Of a stretch of DNA of 64,000 nucleotides, positions 33,623 through 42,773 are shown one piece after another. The stretch spans positions 1,178,001 to 1,242,000 of the forward strand of contig NZ_CCDM010000001.1 of NCBI RefSeq assembly GCF_000750635.1, read 5' to 3'. The first letter of the stretch is position 1; each line of letters begins with the position of its first letter. This stretch comes from Oceanobacillus jeddahensis (GTDB lineage: Bacteria > Bacillota > Bacilli > Bacillales > Amphibacillaceae). A model generated the notes under the pieces. That model was not told where the DNA came from, did not search any database, and saw only the letters and a list, made by a program, of their open reading frames with translations. The translations under genes and the position numbers were made by a program.

Positions 33623-34564
33623 GTGAATACAAATGAAGAAACACAGTCTTTACAAGTAGATGAGAATCAGCAGCCAGGAATGAAAGTTATGACTTCGTTT
33701 TCCAAACTATATAAATTATTAATTAGAAGTAAAACAGGTTTAGCAGGGTTCATTATCGTTTTAGCTGTTATTATCATAGCAATTATAGCAAATTGGATCA
33801 TACCTCATAACCCAGCTCAGAATGATTTAAGTAATACATTACTACCACCATTTTGGATGGAAGGTGGGTCAACAAATTACTTACTAGGTACAGACAATTT
33901 AGGAAGGGATATATTAAGCCGTATTATTATAGGATCAAGGGTCTCTCTCCTGGTTGGGGTGTTTTCTGTTTTACTAGCAGGATTCATTGGATTGTTAGTT
34001 GGCGTATTGGCAGGATATTATGGGAAATGGATTGATACTATTTTAATGCGGTTCGTAGATTCTTTTCTTGCTATTCCTAGTATTTTATTCATTCTCGTTG
34101 TATTAACTGTATTTGAGCCTAGTATCATGACTCTAATTATAGTTATTGGATTAACCAACTGGGTGGCTTATGCAAGAGTAGTCCGAGGAGAAGTATTAAG
34201 TGTTAAGGAAAGAGACTATGTGAGAGCATCTAAGTCCATTGGAACAAATAATACAACGATTATTACTAAGCATATCATTCCAAATATTTTGTCCTCTTTT
34301 ATTGTTATTTCTGCTTTAAGTGTAGCAACAACCATTATACTTGAAGCGTCATTAAGCTTTCTTGGTTTAGGTATTCAACCTCCAGATGTTTCTTGGGGAG
34401 CGATGCTTACAGATGGAAGAGATTATTTAGCTACAAATTGGTGGATTGCTACATTTCCTGGTATAGCAATAACGATAACAGTTTTAGGAATTATCTTCCT
34501 TGGGGATTGGCTACGAGATATATTAGATCCAAGAAATACTCTTTCTAAAAAAGGAGGCGTATAG
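33623..34564 (+). CDS. Peptide ABC transporter permease, DppC-like
   Basis: 313 residues starting with GTG (AGAGGTGAT upstream). An N-terminal soluble stretch of about 35 residues, six helices, TDNLGRDILSRIIIGSR and the EAA loop ERDYVRASKSIGTNNTTIITKHIIPN. Pairs with the preceding DppB-like permease (13-nt gap). Confidence 0.88.
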   Translation: MNTNEETQSLQVDENQQPGMKVMTSFSKLYKLLIRSKTGLAGFIIVLAVIIIAIIANWIIPHNPAQNDLSNTLLPPFWMEGGSTNYLLGTDNLGRDILSRIIIGSRVSLLVGVFSVLLAGFIGLLVGVLAGYYGKWIDTILMRFVDSFLAIPSILFILVVLTVFEPSIMTLIIVIGLTNWVAYARVVRGEVLSVKERDYVRASKSIGTNNTTIITKHIIPNILSSFIVISALSVATTIILEASLSFLGLGIQPPDVSWGAMLTDGRDYLATNWWIATFPGIAITITVLGIIFLGDWLRDILDPRNTLSKKGGV

Positions 34565-34565
34565 A

Positions 34566-35552
34566 ATGGAAGAAAGTTTGCTGGATATTAATAATTTACA
34601 CACATACTTTTATACAGAAAATGGGGAAGTGCCTTCAGTTAACGGTGTATCCTTTTCTGTGAAAAAAGGAGAGATTGTTGGTGTCGTAGGTGAATCTGGT
34701 TGTGGTAAAAGTGTTACCTCTTTATCTATCCTACAGCTAATTAATCCACCAGGACAGATTAAAGGTGGAGAAATTTTATTTCATGGTAAAGACCTTACAA
34801 AAATGTCTGAGAAAGAGATTAGAAACATTCGTGGAAATCAAATTTCAATGATATTTCAAGAACCACTTACGTCATTAAATCCAGTATTTACAATAGGCTA
34901 TCAAATATCTGAGACGATACGTCTGCATCAAAACCTAGGTAAAAAAGAAGCAAAACAAAAATCTATTCATTTATTAGATAAGGTAGGTATACCTAACGCA
35001 AATAAGCAATATCATTCTTTTCCTCATCAATTAAGTGGAGGTATGAGACAGCGGGTTATGATAGCGATGGCTTTGTCATGTAATCCTGAATTACTTATTG
35101 CGGATGAACCGACAACAGCTTTAGATGTTACCATTCAAAAGCAAATACTTCGCTTAATGCGTAATTTGAAAGATGAATTAAATACATCCATTATTTTGAT
35201 AACACATGATTTGGGTGTTATTGCAGAAATGGTTGATAGGGTAGTAGTTATGTACGGTGGAGAAGTAGTTGAAGAAAATGATGTCAATAATATATTTAAA
35301 AATCCTAAACACCCATATACAAAGGGGTTATTAGATAGTACACCTAAAATTAATCAATTAGATGAAAAGCTCATCTCTATAAAGGGGAATGTGCCTACAC
35401 CTGATCAACTTCCACATGGATGTAATTTTCAAGATAGATGCCCGTTTGTAATGGAGAAATGTAGAGAATCCCCTCCAGATTTATTTGAAATGAATAATCA
35501 GTCATCTGTAAGGTGCTGGTTGCATCAAGAGGAGGCAAAAGCTTATGATTAA
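34566..35552 (+). CDS. Peptide ABC transporter ATPase, DppD-like
   Basis: 328 residues with Walker A GESGCGKS (about 45-52), Q-loop, signature LSGGMRQR, Walker [14 protein letters not shown]-loop LITHDLG, and the C-terminal oligopeptide-transporter Cys motif ([14 protein letters not shown]), which can bind an iron-sulfur cluster in Dpp/Opp ATPases. Overlaps the next ATPase gene by 8 nt. Confidence 0.9.
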   Translation: MEESLLDINNLHTYFYTENGEVPSVNGVSFSVKKGEIVGVVGESGCGKSVTSLSILQLINPPGQIKGGEILFHGKDLTKMSEKEIRNIRGNQISMIFQEPLTSLNPVFTIGYQISETIRLHQNLGKKEAKQKSIHLLDKVGIPNANKQYHSFPHQLSGGMRQRVMIAMALSCNPELLIADEPTTALDVTIQKQILRLMRNLKDELNTSIILITHDLGVIAEMVDRVVVMYGGEVVEENDVNNIFKNPKHPYTKGLLDSTPKINQLDEKLISIKGNVPTPDQLPHGCNFQDRCPFVMEKCRESPPDLFEMNNQSSVRCWLHQEEAKAYD

Positions 35553-36567
35553 GTTAGAACAATCCGTATCAGAAGAAAGAATAAGTAATCAGGAAATATT
35601 ACGGGTAGAGAATCTAACAAAACATTATGTAGATTCTACTTCTTTCTTCGGGAGACCAAAAAGTGCAGTAAAAGCCTTAAATAGTGTTAGTTTTTATTTG
35701 AAGAAAGGAGAAACGTTAGGGATTGTAGGAGAATCTGGGTGTGGGAAATCTACTTTAGGAAATGTTATCATGCAATTAATAGATGCCACAGAGGGAAATG
35801 TCTTTTACCAGGGTAAAAATATTCAGAATATGCCTAAAGCAGAGCTTCAGAAAATCAAGAAGGATATACAAATGATTTTCCAAGATCCATTTTCTTCATT
35901 GAATCCACGTATGAAGATATTTGATATTATAGCTGAGCCATTTCTTACACATAAAATTGCAAAAGGCGCTGAACTGAAGAAACGGATATATAATTTATTA
36001 GAATTAGTTGGACTAAATAGATCACAAGCTGATCGGTATCCTCATGAATTTAGTGGGGGACAGAGACAAAGGATTGGTATTGCAAGAGCAATTGCTTTAC
36101 ATCCACAATTAGTTGTATGTGATGAACCTGTATCTGCATTAGATGTTTCGATACAGGCACAAATATTAAATTTATTAAAAGAATTAAAAAAAGAACTACA
36201 GTTAACATTTATTTTTATTGGTCATGGGATTCCTGCAGTAAAATATATTAGCGATCGAATAGCAGTAATGTACTTGGGAGAAATTGTAGAATTAGCCAGA
36301 ACGGAAGATTTGTTTGAGAAGACTTTTCATCCGTATACGCAGGGTTTGATATCATCTGTGCCAGTACCAGATCCGTCTTTAAGAAATGAAAGTGATGAGG
36401 TATTTATTGAAAAGGATTTACCAGATCAGCGTAATATACCAGTAGGATGTAGTTTTTATGGCAGATGCCCTATTGCGCAGGATATCTGTAAAGAAATAAA
36501 ACCAAAATTACAAGAACAAGAAACAAATCATTATGTAGCATGTCATTTTCCATTGCATACAGATTAA
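35545..36567 (+). CDS. Peptide ABC transporter ATPase, DppF-like
   Basis: 340 residues with Walker A GESGCGKS, signature FSGGQRQR, Walker B LVVCDEPVSALD and the C-terminal Cys motif CSFYGRCPIAQDIC. The H-loop reads FIGHGIP where the family usually has FISHDL: the His is kept but the neighbouring Asp is Gly. It works with the DppD-like ATPase; the heterodimer could tolerate this change. Confidence 0.88.
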   Translation: MIKLEQSVSEERISNQEILRVENLTKHYVDSTSFFGRPKSAVKALNSVSFYLKKGETLGIVGESGCGKSTLGNVIMQLIDATEGNVFYQGKNIQNMPKAELQKIKKDIQMIFQDPFSSLNPRMKIFDIIAEPFLTHKIAKGAELKKRIYNLLELVGLNRSQADRYPHEFSGGQRQRIGIARAIALHPQLVVCDEPVSALDVSIQAQILNLLKELKKELQLTFIFIGHGIPAVKYISDRIAVMYLGEIVELARTEDLFEKTFHPYTQGLISSVPVPDPSLRNESDEVFIEKDLPDQRNIPVGCSFYGRCPIAQDICKEIKPKLQEQETNHYVACHFPLHTD

Positions 36568-36580
36568 AGGAGGAGTTAGG

Positions 36581-37708
36581 ATGAAAGTTATTATTGTTGG
36601 AACAGGAATCGTGGGAGCAAGTGCGGCTTATTATTTAGTGAATCAGGGAGCGGAAGTAGTTATGATAGATCGCCCTGAAGAGGGAAAAGCTACTTCAGCT
36701 GGGGCAGGGATAGTGTGTCCGTGGATTTCTCGTGTAGAAGATCCTCACTGGTATGCTATTGCTAAACGTGGGGCTAAGTTTTACCCAAATCTAATTAAAC
36801 AACTAGAATCTGACGGGGAAGCAGATACAGGATACAAGATTGTTGGAGCATTAAGTGTAAGTAAAGATAGCGGGGAGTTGGATAGAATTGAAAAAGCTGT
36901 TCGAGATAAACAAAGTGATGCTCCAGAACTTGGAGACGTAGAGCGATTGAATCATGAAGAAGCAAAACAAAAGTTTCCTCCTCTGGCAGATGATTTAGGT
37001 GCTGTCTATGTATCGGGAGCAGCTAGAATTGATGGGAGATTGCTACGTGAATCTATGAAACGTGCTGCTGTGAAAAATGGTGCGCAATTGATAGAAGGGG
37101 AAGCATCTCTCCAGTTTAGCAATCAGGAAGTAACTGGTGTTCGTGTGGAGGGGAATGACATTGAAGCTGATAAGGTATTATTAGCAACTGGAGCATGGGC
37201 GCCGGAATTATTGAAGCCACTAGGTATAGAATTAGCAATTGAACCACAGAAAGGCCAAATTGCTCACATCTCTCTTCCAAATCAAGATACTACGGACTGG
37301 CCAGTGGTATTGCCAAGGACAAGTCATTATATGTTGGCATTTGATGACTCTAGAGTAGTAGCCGGGGCGACTAGAGAAACAGGTTCCGGGTTTGACTATC
37401 GTTTAACTGCTGGTGGTGTTCAACAAGTCTTAGAAGCGGCATTAGATGTAGCACCGGGTTTAGAAGAAGGTACTTTAAAAGAAGTAAGAATAGGATTTCG
37501 TCCGATGGGGCCGGATGTACTTCCGTTGATTGGCCAGCTAGATGCCTTTACTGGAATCCATATGGTAAATGGCCTTGGCCCTTCCGGCTTAACGATGGGC
37601 CCATATGCAGGCAAATTAGCAGCAAAACAAATTTTAAATGAAGATATGGAGATCGATATGTCTCCTTACCACCCTAATCGAGCAATTTCTAAATCAGTTA
37701 CTCATTGA
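36581..37708 (+). CDS. FAD-dependent oxidoreductase, DAO family
   Basis: 375 residues with the FAD dinucleotide motif VIIVGTGIVGASAAYYLVNQGAEVVMID split over residues 3-30, GAGIVCPW, and the C-terminal IGFRPMGPDVLPLIG and GLGPSGLTMGPYAG. Family members oxidise glycine, sarcosine, D-amino acids or proline. As last gene of the dipeptidase/peptide-transporter operon (13 nt after the ATPase) it probably deaminates an amino acid released from the imported peptide. Membrane-linked dehydrogenase activity (DadA-like) is equally possible. Confidence 0.8.
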   Translation: MKVIIVGTGIVGASAAYYLVNQGAEVVMIDRPEEGKATSAGAGIVCPWISRVEDPHWYAIAKRGAKFYPNLIKQLESDGEADTGYKIVGALSVSKDSGELDRIEKAVRDKQSDAPELGDVERLNHEEAKQKFPPLADDLGAVYVSGAARIDGRLLRESMKRAAVKNGAQLIEGEASLQFSNQEVTGVRVEGNDIEADKVLLATGAWAPELLKPLGIELAIEPQKGQIAHISLPNQDTTDWPVVLPRTSHYMLAFDDSRVVAGATRETGSGFDYRLTAGGVQQVLEAALDVAPGLEEGTLKEVRIGFRPMGPDVLPLIGQLDAFTGIHMVNGLGPSGLTMGPYAGKLAAKQILNEDMEIDMSPYHPNRAISKSVTH

Positions 37709-37711
37709 TAT

Positions 37712-37752
37712 ATAAATAAAAGAACCTTTAAAAAAGAGGTTCTTTTATTTAT
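37712..37752 (+). terminator. Terminator of peptide-uptake operon
   Basis: ATAAATAAAAGAACCT (37712-37727) pairs perfectly with AGGTTCTTTTATTTAT (37737-37752) around a 9-nt A-rich loop. Works on either strand and also lies downstream of the convergent lipoprotein gene. Confidence 0.8.
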
Positions 37753-37826
37753 ACGATCGTTTTCCTAATATATTTTATAACACCTGACTGTTTTCTAAAC
37801 ACTATATTTTCTATGAAAAATAATGT

Positions 37827-38537
37827 TTAGGAAGCTTCTTCTATTGCTTCATCAGGTACTTCAATGTCATCAATATTGTTTATATCATCATAGTTTACTT
37901 GAATATTTATCTCTACATTGCCAGTTTCATTTTCGACAGAGAGATTGTATTCTAAGTTCTCAATATAATAATCAGACTTATCGACTTCAAAGACAAAATT
38001 CAAAGACATGTCTTCGTCAGCGATATCAGAACCACCTAGCAGTATATTGAACGGTTCTTCAAAAGCTTCGTAAATATCCCGCTCAAAGCCATCATAACTA
38101 AAGGTATAGGTCCCGCCTTCTGAATCAAATTCAGCATAATCAATTACATTTTCCATTACAGAGACAACATCTCTATAGGAAGGGGTAAATAGAGGCTCAC
38201 CTTCTTCTGCTTCGCTCTTTACCCAAGGGTTGTCAGCTTCTTGTGTATACATTTCATTGTCGACACGATACGTTTCAACGGTTGTTTCTTCACCATCAGC
38301 TTCCATTGTTGAAATTTGATGTAGAGCAGCAGGTTCTTCGGTCAAATTAACTTCTATGTTATAACTTGTCGTTCTTGTAAGGTCAGATGTATCAATATTA
38401 AAATCAGCTGCATATTGATTAACATCCCGATGTGAACTTAGCACATTTTCAACAACCTCTTCTTCACTTGCATCTTGAGAACAAGCTATTAAAAAGAATA
38501 GTAGAGAAATAGCAAGCAAAGAGCCTATCTTTTTCAC
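37827..38537 (-). CDS. Putative lipoprotein, LolA/LppX-like (DUF6612-type)
   Basis: A 236-residue secreted lipoprotein: MKKIGSLLAISLLFFLIAC gives a lipobox with Cys19, then an acidic beta-rich domain (TTSYNIEVNLTEEP, ETYRVDNEMYTQEADNPWVK, YTFSYDGFERDIYEAFEEPF) typical of Gram-positive LppX-like or DUF6612 lipoproteins. The highly acidic composition suits an extracellular protein of a salt-tolerant bacterium. Role unknown. Monocistronic. Confidence 0.65.
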   Translation of the reverse strand: MKKIGSLLAISLLFFLIACSQDASEEEVVENVLSSHRDVNQYAADFNIDTSDLTRTTSYNIEVNLTEEPAALHQISTMEADGEETTVETYRVDNEMYTQEADNPWVKSEAEEGEPLFTPSYRDVVSVMENVIDYAEFDSEGGTYTFSYDGFERDIYEAFEEPFNILLGGSDIADEDMSLNFVFEVDKSDYYIENLEYNLSVENETGNVEINIQVNYDDINNIDDIEVPDEAIEEAS

Positions 38538-38670
38538 GTTTTCACCACCTTTCCCATCATTTTAGGGGAATAATATTACACTCTGTATTCTAGTGTATAT
38601 CATTCGTAAAGGTTTTGTAAATCGGCTGCAACATATAGAAATATATGCATTTCTCTTTTCATTACTGCGC

Positions 38671-39549
38671 TTACTTTTTCTTTTCCATTAATTGCATAAA
38701 AAGTATTTTAATATACTTCCCTTTATCCTCTAGTTCTGTATGTTGTAAGGCGTGCTGATAGGAGTTAATGACACTTTCCATTAGCAATAAATCTGGGTCA
38801 TCCGTTTTTAATTGTTCCTGTAAAAACCGGTGATAATATGTCAGTTTATTATTTTCTAATTCTTCTATAAGCCTATCTAGGTCAGTCAATGTTTGCTGTA
38901 AGCTGTTCTTAATGTCTTTTTCTGCTACATTCTTTTTCTGATGATAAGGTAGAAAATAGTCTTCCTGTAAAAATGGGGGATACACGTTTGTTTGTTCGAT
39001 TTGCCTTAGTGCGAAATTAATCGTTTCTTCAATAGGGATCTCTGTTTTACCAATATCCATCAATATTTTAGAAGTTAAATGGATGGTACCGAAGCAGGTA
39101 ACAGCATTATCATAGGCATATTTTTGTTTCTTATCACCAAACACATCGCAGATTCGTTCTGCCATCCATGTTATTTCTTCCAGATATTGCTGGTTTAAGA
39201 ATTCTTTTAATTCCTGATGTGCTGTATCTGAACTTCCGAGAGAAGCAAATAAAGCCATGAGGTTATGTTTCTTATCAATATGAAAACGGGCAGCTATTTG
39301 CTTTATAAAAATATCTCTATCGGAAGGAGATTTTCCAAGAGCTAATTGTTGCCGGTCATCAATGACTTCATCTTTAATAAATGACAAAATAGCCATTAAG
39401 CATTCTATTTTCGAGGAAAAATAATTATAAAAAGTTCCTTTTGATATATTCGCAGTATCTAAAATATCTTGAATCGGAGTTGCAGAAAAACCTTTTTTTA
39501 TAAAAAGTGTTTGTGCGGCTTCGATAATTTGTTTCTTTTTCTTATTCAT
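38671..39549 (-). CDS. TetR-family regulator, probable repressor of MFS pump
   Basis: 292 residues, long for TetR (usual 190-220). HTH: AAQTLFIKKGFSATPIQDILDTANISKGTFYNYFSSK split over residues 11-47. The remaining 240 residues are helical and unusual, perhaps a duplicated ligand domain. Divergent from the MFS efflux gene at 40013, the common repressor-pump arrangement. The palindrome ATTGATATATCAAT at 39620-39633 is a candidate operator. Confidence 0.8.
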   Translation of the reverse strand: MNKKKKQIIEAAQTLFIKKGFSATPIQDILDTANISKGTFYNYFSSKIECLMAILSFIKDEVIDDRQQLALGKSPSDRDIFIKQIAARFHIDKKHNLMALFASLGSSDTAHQELKEFLNQQYLEEITWMAERICDVFGDKKQKYAYDNAVTCFGTIHLTSKILMDIGKTEIPIEETINFALRQIEQTNVYPPFLQEDYFLPYHQKKNVAEKDIKNSLQQTLTDLDRLIEELENNKLTYYHRFLQEQLKTDDPDLLLMESVINSYQHALQHTELEDKGKYIKILFMQLMEKKK

Positions 39550-39619
39550 TTAACCGTCCCTTTGTATTTATTTTTTGAAAAATAGAACTTGAGTATAATA
39601 TTTATGGTAGTCTATATCT

Positions 39620-39633
39620 ATTGATATATCAAT
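39620..39633. promoter_or_regulatory. Candidate TetR operator
   Basis: The perfect 14-bp palindrome ATTGATATATCAAT lies 70 nt upstream of the TetR start in the divergent region. Binding inferred. Confidence 0.4.
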
Positions 39634-39750
39634 CTTTTAAAATCATTTTCATTTTTTTGTTGCATTTATTAGACTCCAGGTATAAAATAGTTAAGTCTTA
39701 ATTGAGAAAGTTGCTATGAAATATTTTTGGTGTCCGATAAACATTTCATT

Positions 39751-39910
39751 GCGATAAAGTGAAACTTCCTTCAGTGGGGGCTTTTTCATCCCACACTGAA
39801 GGTTAGTTGAACGAATCGGGCCGTTACTGGCTGTTGGATCTCCCACTTAGAATTTTCGATTCTTCTTCATTCTTGAAGTGGGAGTCTTATAGCCAGGTAC
39901 ACTGCGATAA
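39751..39910 (+). repeat. Two-hairpin structured repeat, copy H1
   Basis: A non-coding element of about 160 nt in the TetR-MFS intergenic region. Hairpin 1: CCTTCAGTG (39768-39776)/CACTGAAGG (39794-39802). Hairpin 2: CTCCCACTT (39840-39848)/AAGTGGGAG (39876-39884). An outer ACTGGCT...AGCCAGGT pairing also exists. GCGATAAA occurs at both ends. Diverged copies lie at 46651-46732 (minus) and 59380-59487 (plus). Could be a non-autonomous IS200/IS605-like element or a structured RNA. Nothing else was recognised in the 39550-40012 gap apart from the palindrome at 39620. Confidence 0.6.
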
Positions 39911-40012
39911 AATTTAAACATACAAAGTAGAAGAAAAACAATCGTTATCTAATATGGTGGTTAACGGGTATATGTGATTTTTCTAACGGATGAAAGTGAG
40001 GGTATATCAATC

Positions 40013-41527
40013 ATGACAGATATCAAAGAGATGCATAAACAGCCGCCTTATGGCATGATTGCTATTTTATTTATTGGGGCGTTTGTGGCAATTTTAAATG
40101 AAACATTATTAAACGTGGCACTGCCTTCCATTATGAACGAATTTGAAGTTGGCCCGACGTCTGTTCAATGGCTGACAAACGGATATATGCTTGTTAACGG
40201 GATTCTTATTCCGGCAAGTGCGTTTTTAATTCAACGTTTCACAAATAGAAAACTATTTTTAACAGCAATGACGTTATTTACATTAGGTACGTTATTGGCT
40301 GCCGTTTCACCGACTTTTTCGATTCTTTTAACTGCAAGGTTAATTCAGGCTTCAGGTTCGGCAGTGATGATGCCGCTTCTCATGAACGTAATGCTGACTG
40401 CTTTTCCAATTGAAAAGCGTGGGACGGCAATGGGGACATTCGGTCTTGTCATGATTGTGGCACCGGCGATTGGACCTACATTATCAGGATGGATAGTGGA
40501 ACACTTTGATTGGAGAACATTATTCTATATTGTCCTTCCGATCTCCATTATTTCGTTATTAATTGGTGTATTCAAATTGAAGAATATTACGCCGCAGCGT
40601 GGTATCAAGTTGGATGTCATTTCGATTATTTTATCCAGCTTTGGTTTTGGCGGTTTATTATATGGTTTCAGTTCAGCAGGAGATGAAGAGATGGGGTGGG
40701 GCCACCCGGCTGTCTATATTACAATAATTGTCGGAGTAATTAGTGTTATCGCACTGATCCTTCGTCAATTACGTATGAAAGATCCAATGCTGGAGTTCCG
40801 TATTTTCCGTTATCCGATGTTTGCCTTATCTTCGGCCATTTCTGTTGTGTTGGCCATGGCATTGTTCTCAGGGATGATTTTAATTCCTTTATATGTGCAA
40901 ACGGTTCGTGGTTTTACCCCTTTCGAAGCAGGATTATTAATGCTTCCCGGCGCGCTGGTGATGGGGATTATGTCCCCGATTACCGGGCGGCTATTTGATA
41001 AATTCGGTGCCCGTACATTAACGCTGGTCGGGCTTACGATTACAGGTGTGACGACCTATTTATTTACACAGTTAGATATGGAAATTACACTCACATCGCT
41101 TATGGTTATCTTTGCGGCCCGTTCATTTGGTATGTCGATGGTAATGATGCCTGTGATGACAAATGGATTGAATCAATTACCAATGCACCAAAATCCGCAT
41201 GGTACTGCAATGAATAACACATTGCAGCAGGTATCTGGAGCGATTGGTTCAGCCCTGTTGATTACAGTGATGAACAGCAGAACGGGGAAAGAAGCTGAGT
41301 CACTGGCTGAGGAAGCAATGAAAAATATTGACCCATCACAGATGCCGACTGGTGCAGCGGCAGAACAGATGGAGGCAGAAATAATGAATGAGGCAATGCT
41401 TCATGGAATTAACTTTTCCTTCTTTATCTCTCTGTTAATTATCGCTTTAGCTTTTATTCTGGCGCTGTTTATTAAGAGGGTAGGTACAGATGGTAAAATA
41501 ATGATGAAAGCAGCAAAAAATAAATAA
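40013..41527 (+). CDS. MFS drug efflux transporter, DHA2 family (EmrB/QacA-like)
   Basis: About 504 residues, 14 predicted helices. PPYGMIAILFIGAFVAILNETLLNVALPSI covers helix 1, split over residues 10-39; the WLTNGYMLVNGILIPASAFLIQRF loop and the motif C-like GLVMIVAPAIGPTLSGWIVE are DHA2 drug:H+ antiporter features. The frame opens at 39974, but the start MTDIKEMHKQPPYGM matches relatives. Likely exports a lipophilic drug or cation and is controlled by the divergent TetR. Confidence 0.88.
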   Translation: MTDIKEMHKQPPYGMIAILFIGAFVAILNETLLNVALPSIMNEFEVGPTSVQWLTNGYMLVNGILIPASAFLIQRFTNRKLFLTAMTLFTLGTLLAAVSPTFSILLTARLIQASGSAVMMPLLMNVMLTAFPIEKRGTAMGTFGLVMIVAPAIGPTLSGWIVEHFDWRTLFYIVLPISIISLLIGVFKLKNITPQRGIKLDVISIILSSFGFGGLLYGFSSAGDEEMGWGHPAVYITIIVGVISVIALILRQLRMKDPMLEFRIFRYPMFALSSAISVVLAMALFSGMILIPLYVQTVRGFTPFEAGLLMLPGALVMGIMSPITGRLFDKFGARTLTLVGLTITGVTTYLFTQLDMEITLTSLMVIFAARSFGMSMVMMPVMTNGLNQLPMHQNPHGTAMNNTLQQVSGAIGSALLITVMNSRTGKEAESLAEEAMKNIDPSQMPTGAAAEQMEAEIMNEAMLHGINFSFFISLLIIALAFILALFIKRVGTDGKIMMKAAKNK

Positions 41528-41531
41528 GTAG

Positions 41532-41566
41532 AAAAACCATCACCTAATGATCAGGTGATGGTTTTT
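41532..41566 (+). terminator. Terminator of MFS gene
   Basis: AAAAACCATCACCT (41532-41545) pairs with AGGTGATGGTTTTT (41553-41566). Confidence 0.8.
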
Positions 41567-41615
41567 TATATGATAGGAAAGTACAGCGGACACGATGCCC
41601 TAGTACCCACCTTGA

Positions 41616-41628
41616 TCACACGGTGTGA
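41616..41628. promoter_or_regulatory. Inverted repeat upstream of PP2C-like gene
   Basis: TCACACGGTGTGA is a perfect inverted repeat around a central G, flanked on both sides by the direct repeat CCTTGATC. About 200 nt before the phosphatase gene; binder unknown. Confidence 0.35.
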
Positions 41629-41825
41629 CCTTGATCGATAAAAAAATAAGGAAATACGATTTAATTCCCTGCGGTCTTGGGAAACATTGAAGTCAACAAA
41701 CTTTTGTGCATGAAATGCCTGCGTTTTCTAAAGCGAAGGCAGTTGGAACATGTTAAACTAATAAAAGACGATGTTTACATAAAGCCTAGTTAAAAATGAT
41801 ATAAAAAACAGAAAGCAGGAATATC

Positions 41826-42680
41826 ATGATTCATTTTTCAAAGGTATATAAGCAAGGAAGTAATCCAACAAATGAAGATGCTTATGTAGAAAATCAAAAA
41901 AGAAAGTTGTTTGCAGTAATTGATGGAGCAACAGGTTTAGGAGGGTTACCAGGAAAAATAGCAGCAGAAACGATACAACAGCGATTTTGTATGGGAAAGA
42001 CAGAAGAATCATTAGTGGATATTATTCGTAAGGGAAATATTGATTTAGCTGAGAGAACAGAACAGGAACTCGGCCGGAAGATGGAAGAAATTACGAAAGA
42101 AAAACGCAGTACCTGTGGAGTTGCAGCGGTACAATTACAAGAAACATATATGGAGTATGCTCAGTCTGGGGATTGTATGATTTTTGTTCGATATCTAGAT
42201 GGTGGAATTCAAGCGCTTTCTTATGATCACGTGATGCGATTGGATGAGAAGGCTCTTTCGGACTTATATGCGTCGATTACCAATCGATGTTATCCAACAG
42301 TTAGTAAAGAAACTTTTCAACAGATTTATCAAGAAGAAAAAGAAAAGATTGTGCCCACACTAGTAGAAAATCGAAAAAAATTAAATACAGTTGAGGGATA
42401 TAGTATTATGGATGGTACAGCGGAAGCGATGGAATTTTTAAATTATGGAAGAATTCCGCTTCAGGAGGTGGAAAAAATTTTATTGCTTACCGATGGGATG
42501 CAGCTTCATAAAGTAGAAGAGGATGTCTGGAAAGAGACGGCAAATTATGCAATGGAGTATGGCATAGAGTGTTTATTACATGAAGTTGTTCAACAAGAAG
42601 AAAGCGACATTTATTTACAAAAATATCCTCGATTTAAGCATGCTGACGATAAAACGGGAATATTGTTGAAATTTGGATGA
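41826..42680 (+). CDS. PP2C-like protein phosphatase
   Basis: 284 residues with the PP2C pattern NEDAYVE (metal Asp about 18), LFAVIDGATGLGG (Asp about 34), CGVAAVQLQETYMEYAQSGDC and a late KILLLTDGM. Probably a metal-dependent Ser/Thr phosphatase, or a phosphatase of a small phosphorylated ligand. It lies immediately upstream of the GntR promoter of the amino-sugar operon but has no visible link to it. The C-terminal ADDKTGILLKF keeps the family DD(N/K)-type ligand. Confidence 0.7.
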   Translation: MIHFSKVYKQGSNPTNEDAYVENQKRKLFAVIDGATGLGGLPGKIAAETIQQRFCMGKTEESLVDIIRKGNIDLAERTEQELGRKMEEITKEKRSTCGVAAVQLQETYMEYAQSGDCMIFVRYLDGGIQALSYDHVMRLDEKALSDLYASITNRCYPTVSKETFQQIYQEEKEKIVPTLVENRKKLNTVEGYSIMDGTAEAMEFLNYGRIPLQEVEKILLLTDGMQLHKVEEDVWKETANYAMEYGIECLLHEVVQQEESDIYLQKYPRFKHADDKTGILLKFG

Positions 42681-42699
42681 TAAAACAAATTATATTCCC

Positions 42700-42728
42700 T
42701 TTACTTTTTTGAAAAAAAGCATTATAGT
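42700..42728 (+). promoter_or_regulatory. Promoter of GntR (amino-sugar) regulator
   Basis: TTTACT (42700-42705), 17-nt spacer, TATAGT (42723-42728), followed within 5 nt by a perfect palindromic operator. Confidence 0.6.
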
Positions 42729-42732
42729 ATAG

Positions 42733-42754
42733 ACAACTGGTAATAACCAGTTGT
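42733..42754. promoter_or_regulatory. GntR operator 1 (autoregulatory)
   Basis: Perfect inverted repeat ACAACTGGT-AATA-ACCAGTTGT, at the transcription start of the GntR gene. The half-site ACTGGTTAT/ATAACCAGT-like core is shared with the second palindrome at 43531-43560. Confidence 0.7.
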
Positions 42755-42773
42755 TTGAGAGGTGGTACTATTT

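Noticed and set aside
37823-38050. 75-codon plus-strand frame opposite the lipoprotein gene
   Set aside because: Antisense shadow of a gene with a clear lipoprotein signal and ribosome site.
39751-39910. Element H1 considered as a T-box or known riboswitch leader of the MFS gene
   Set aside because: No T-box sequence or known riboswitch core recognised, and related copies occur away from MFS genes; kept only as a repeat.
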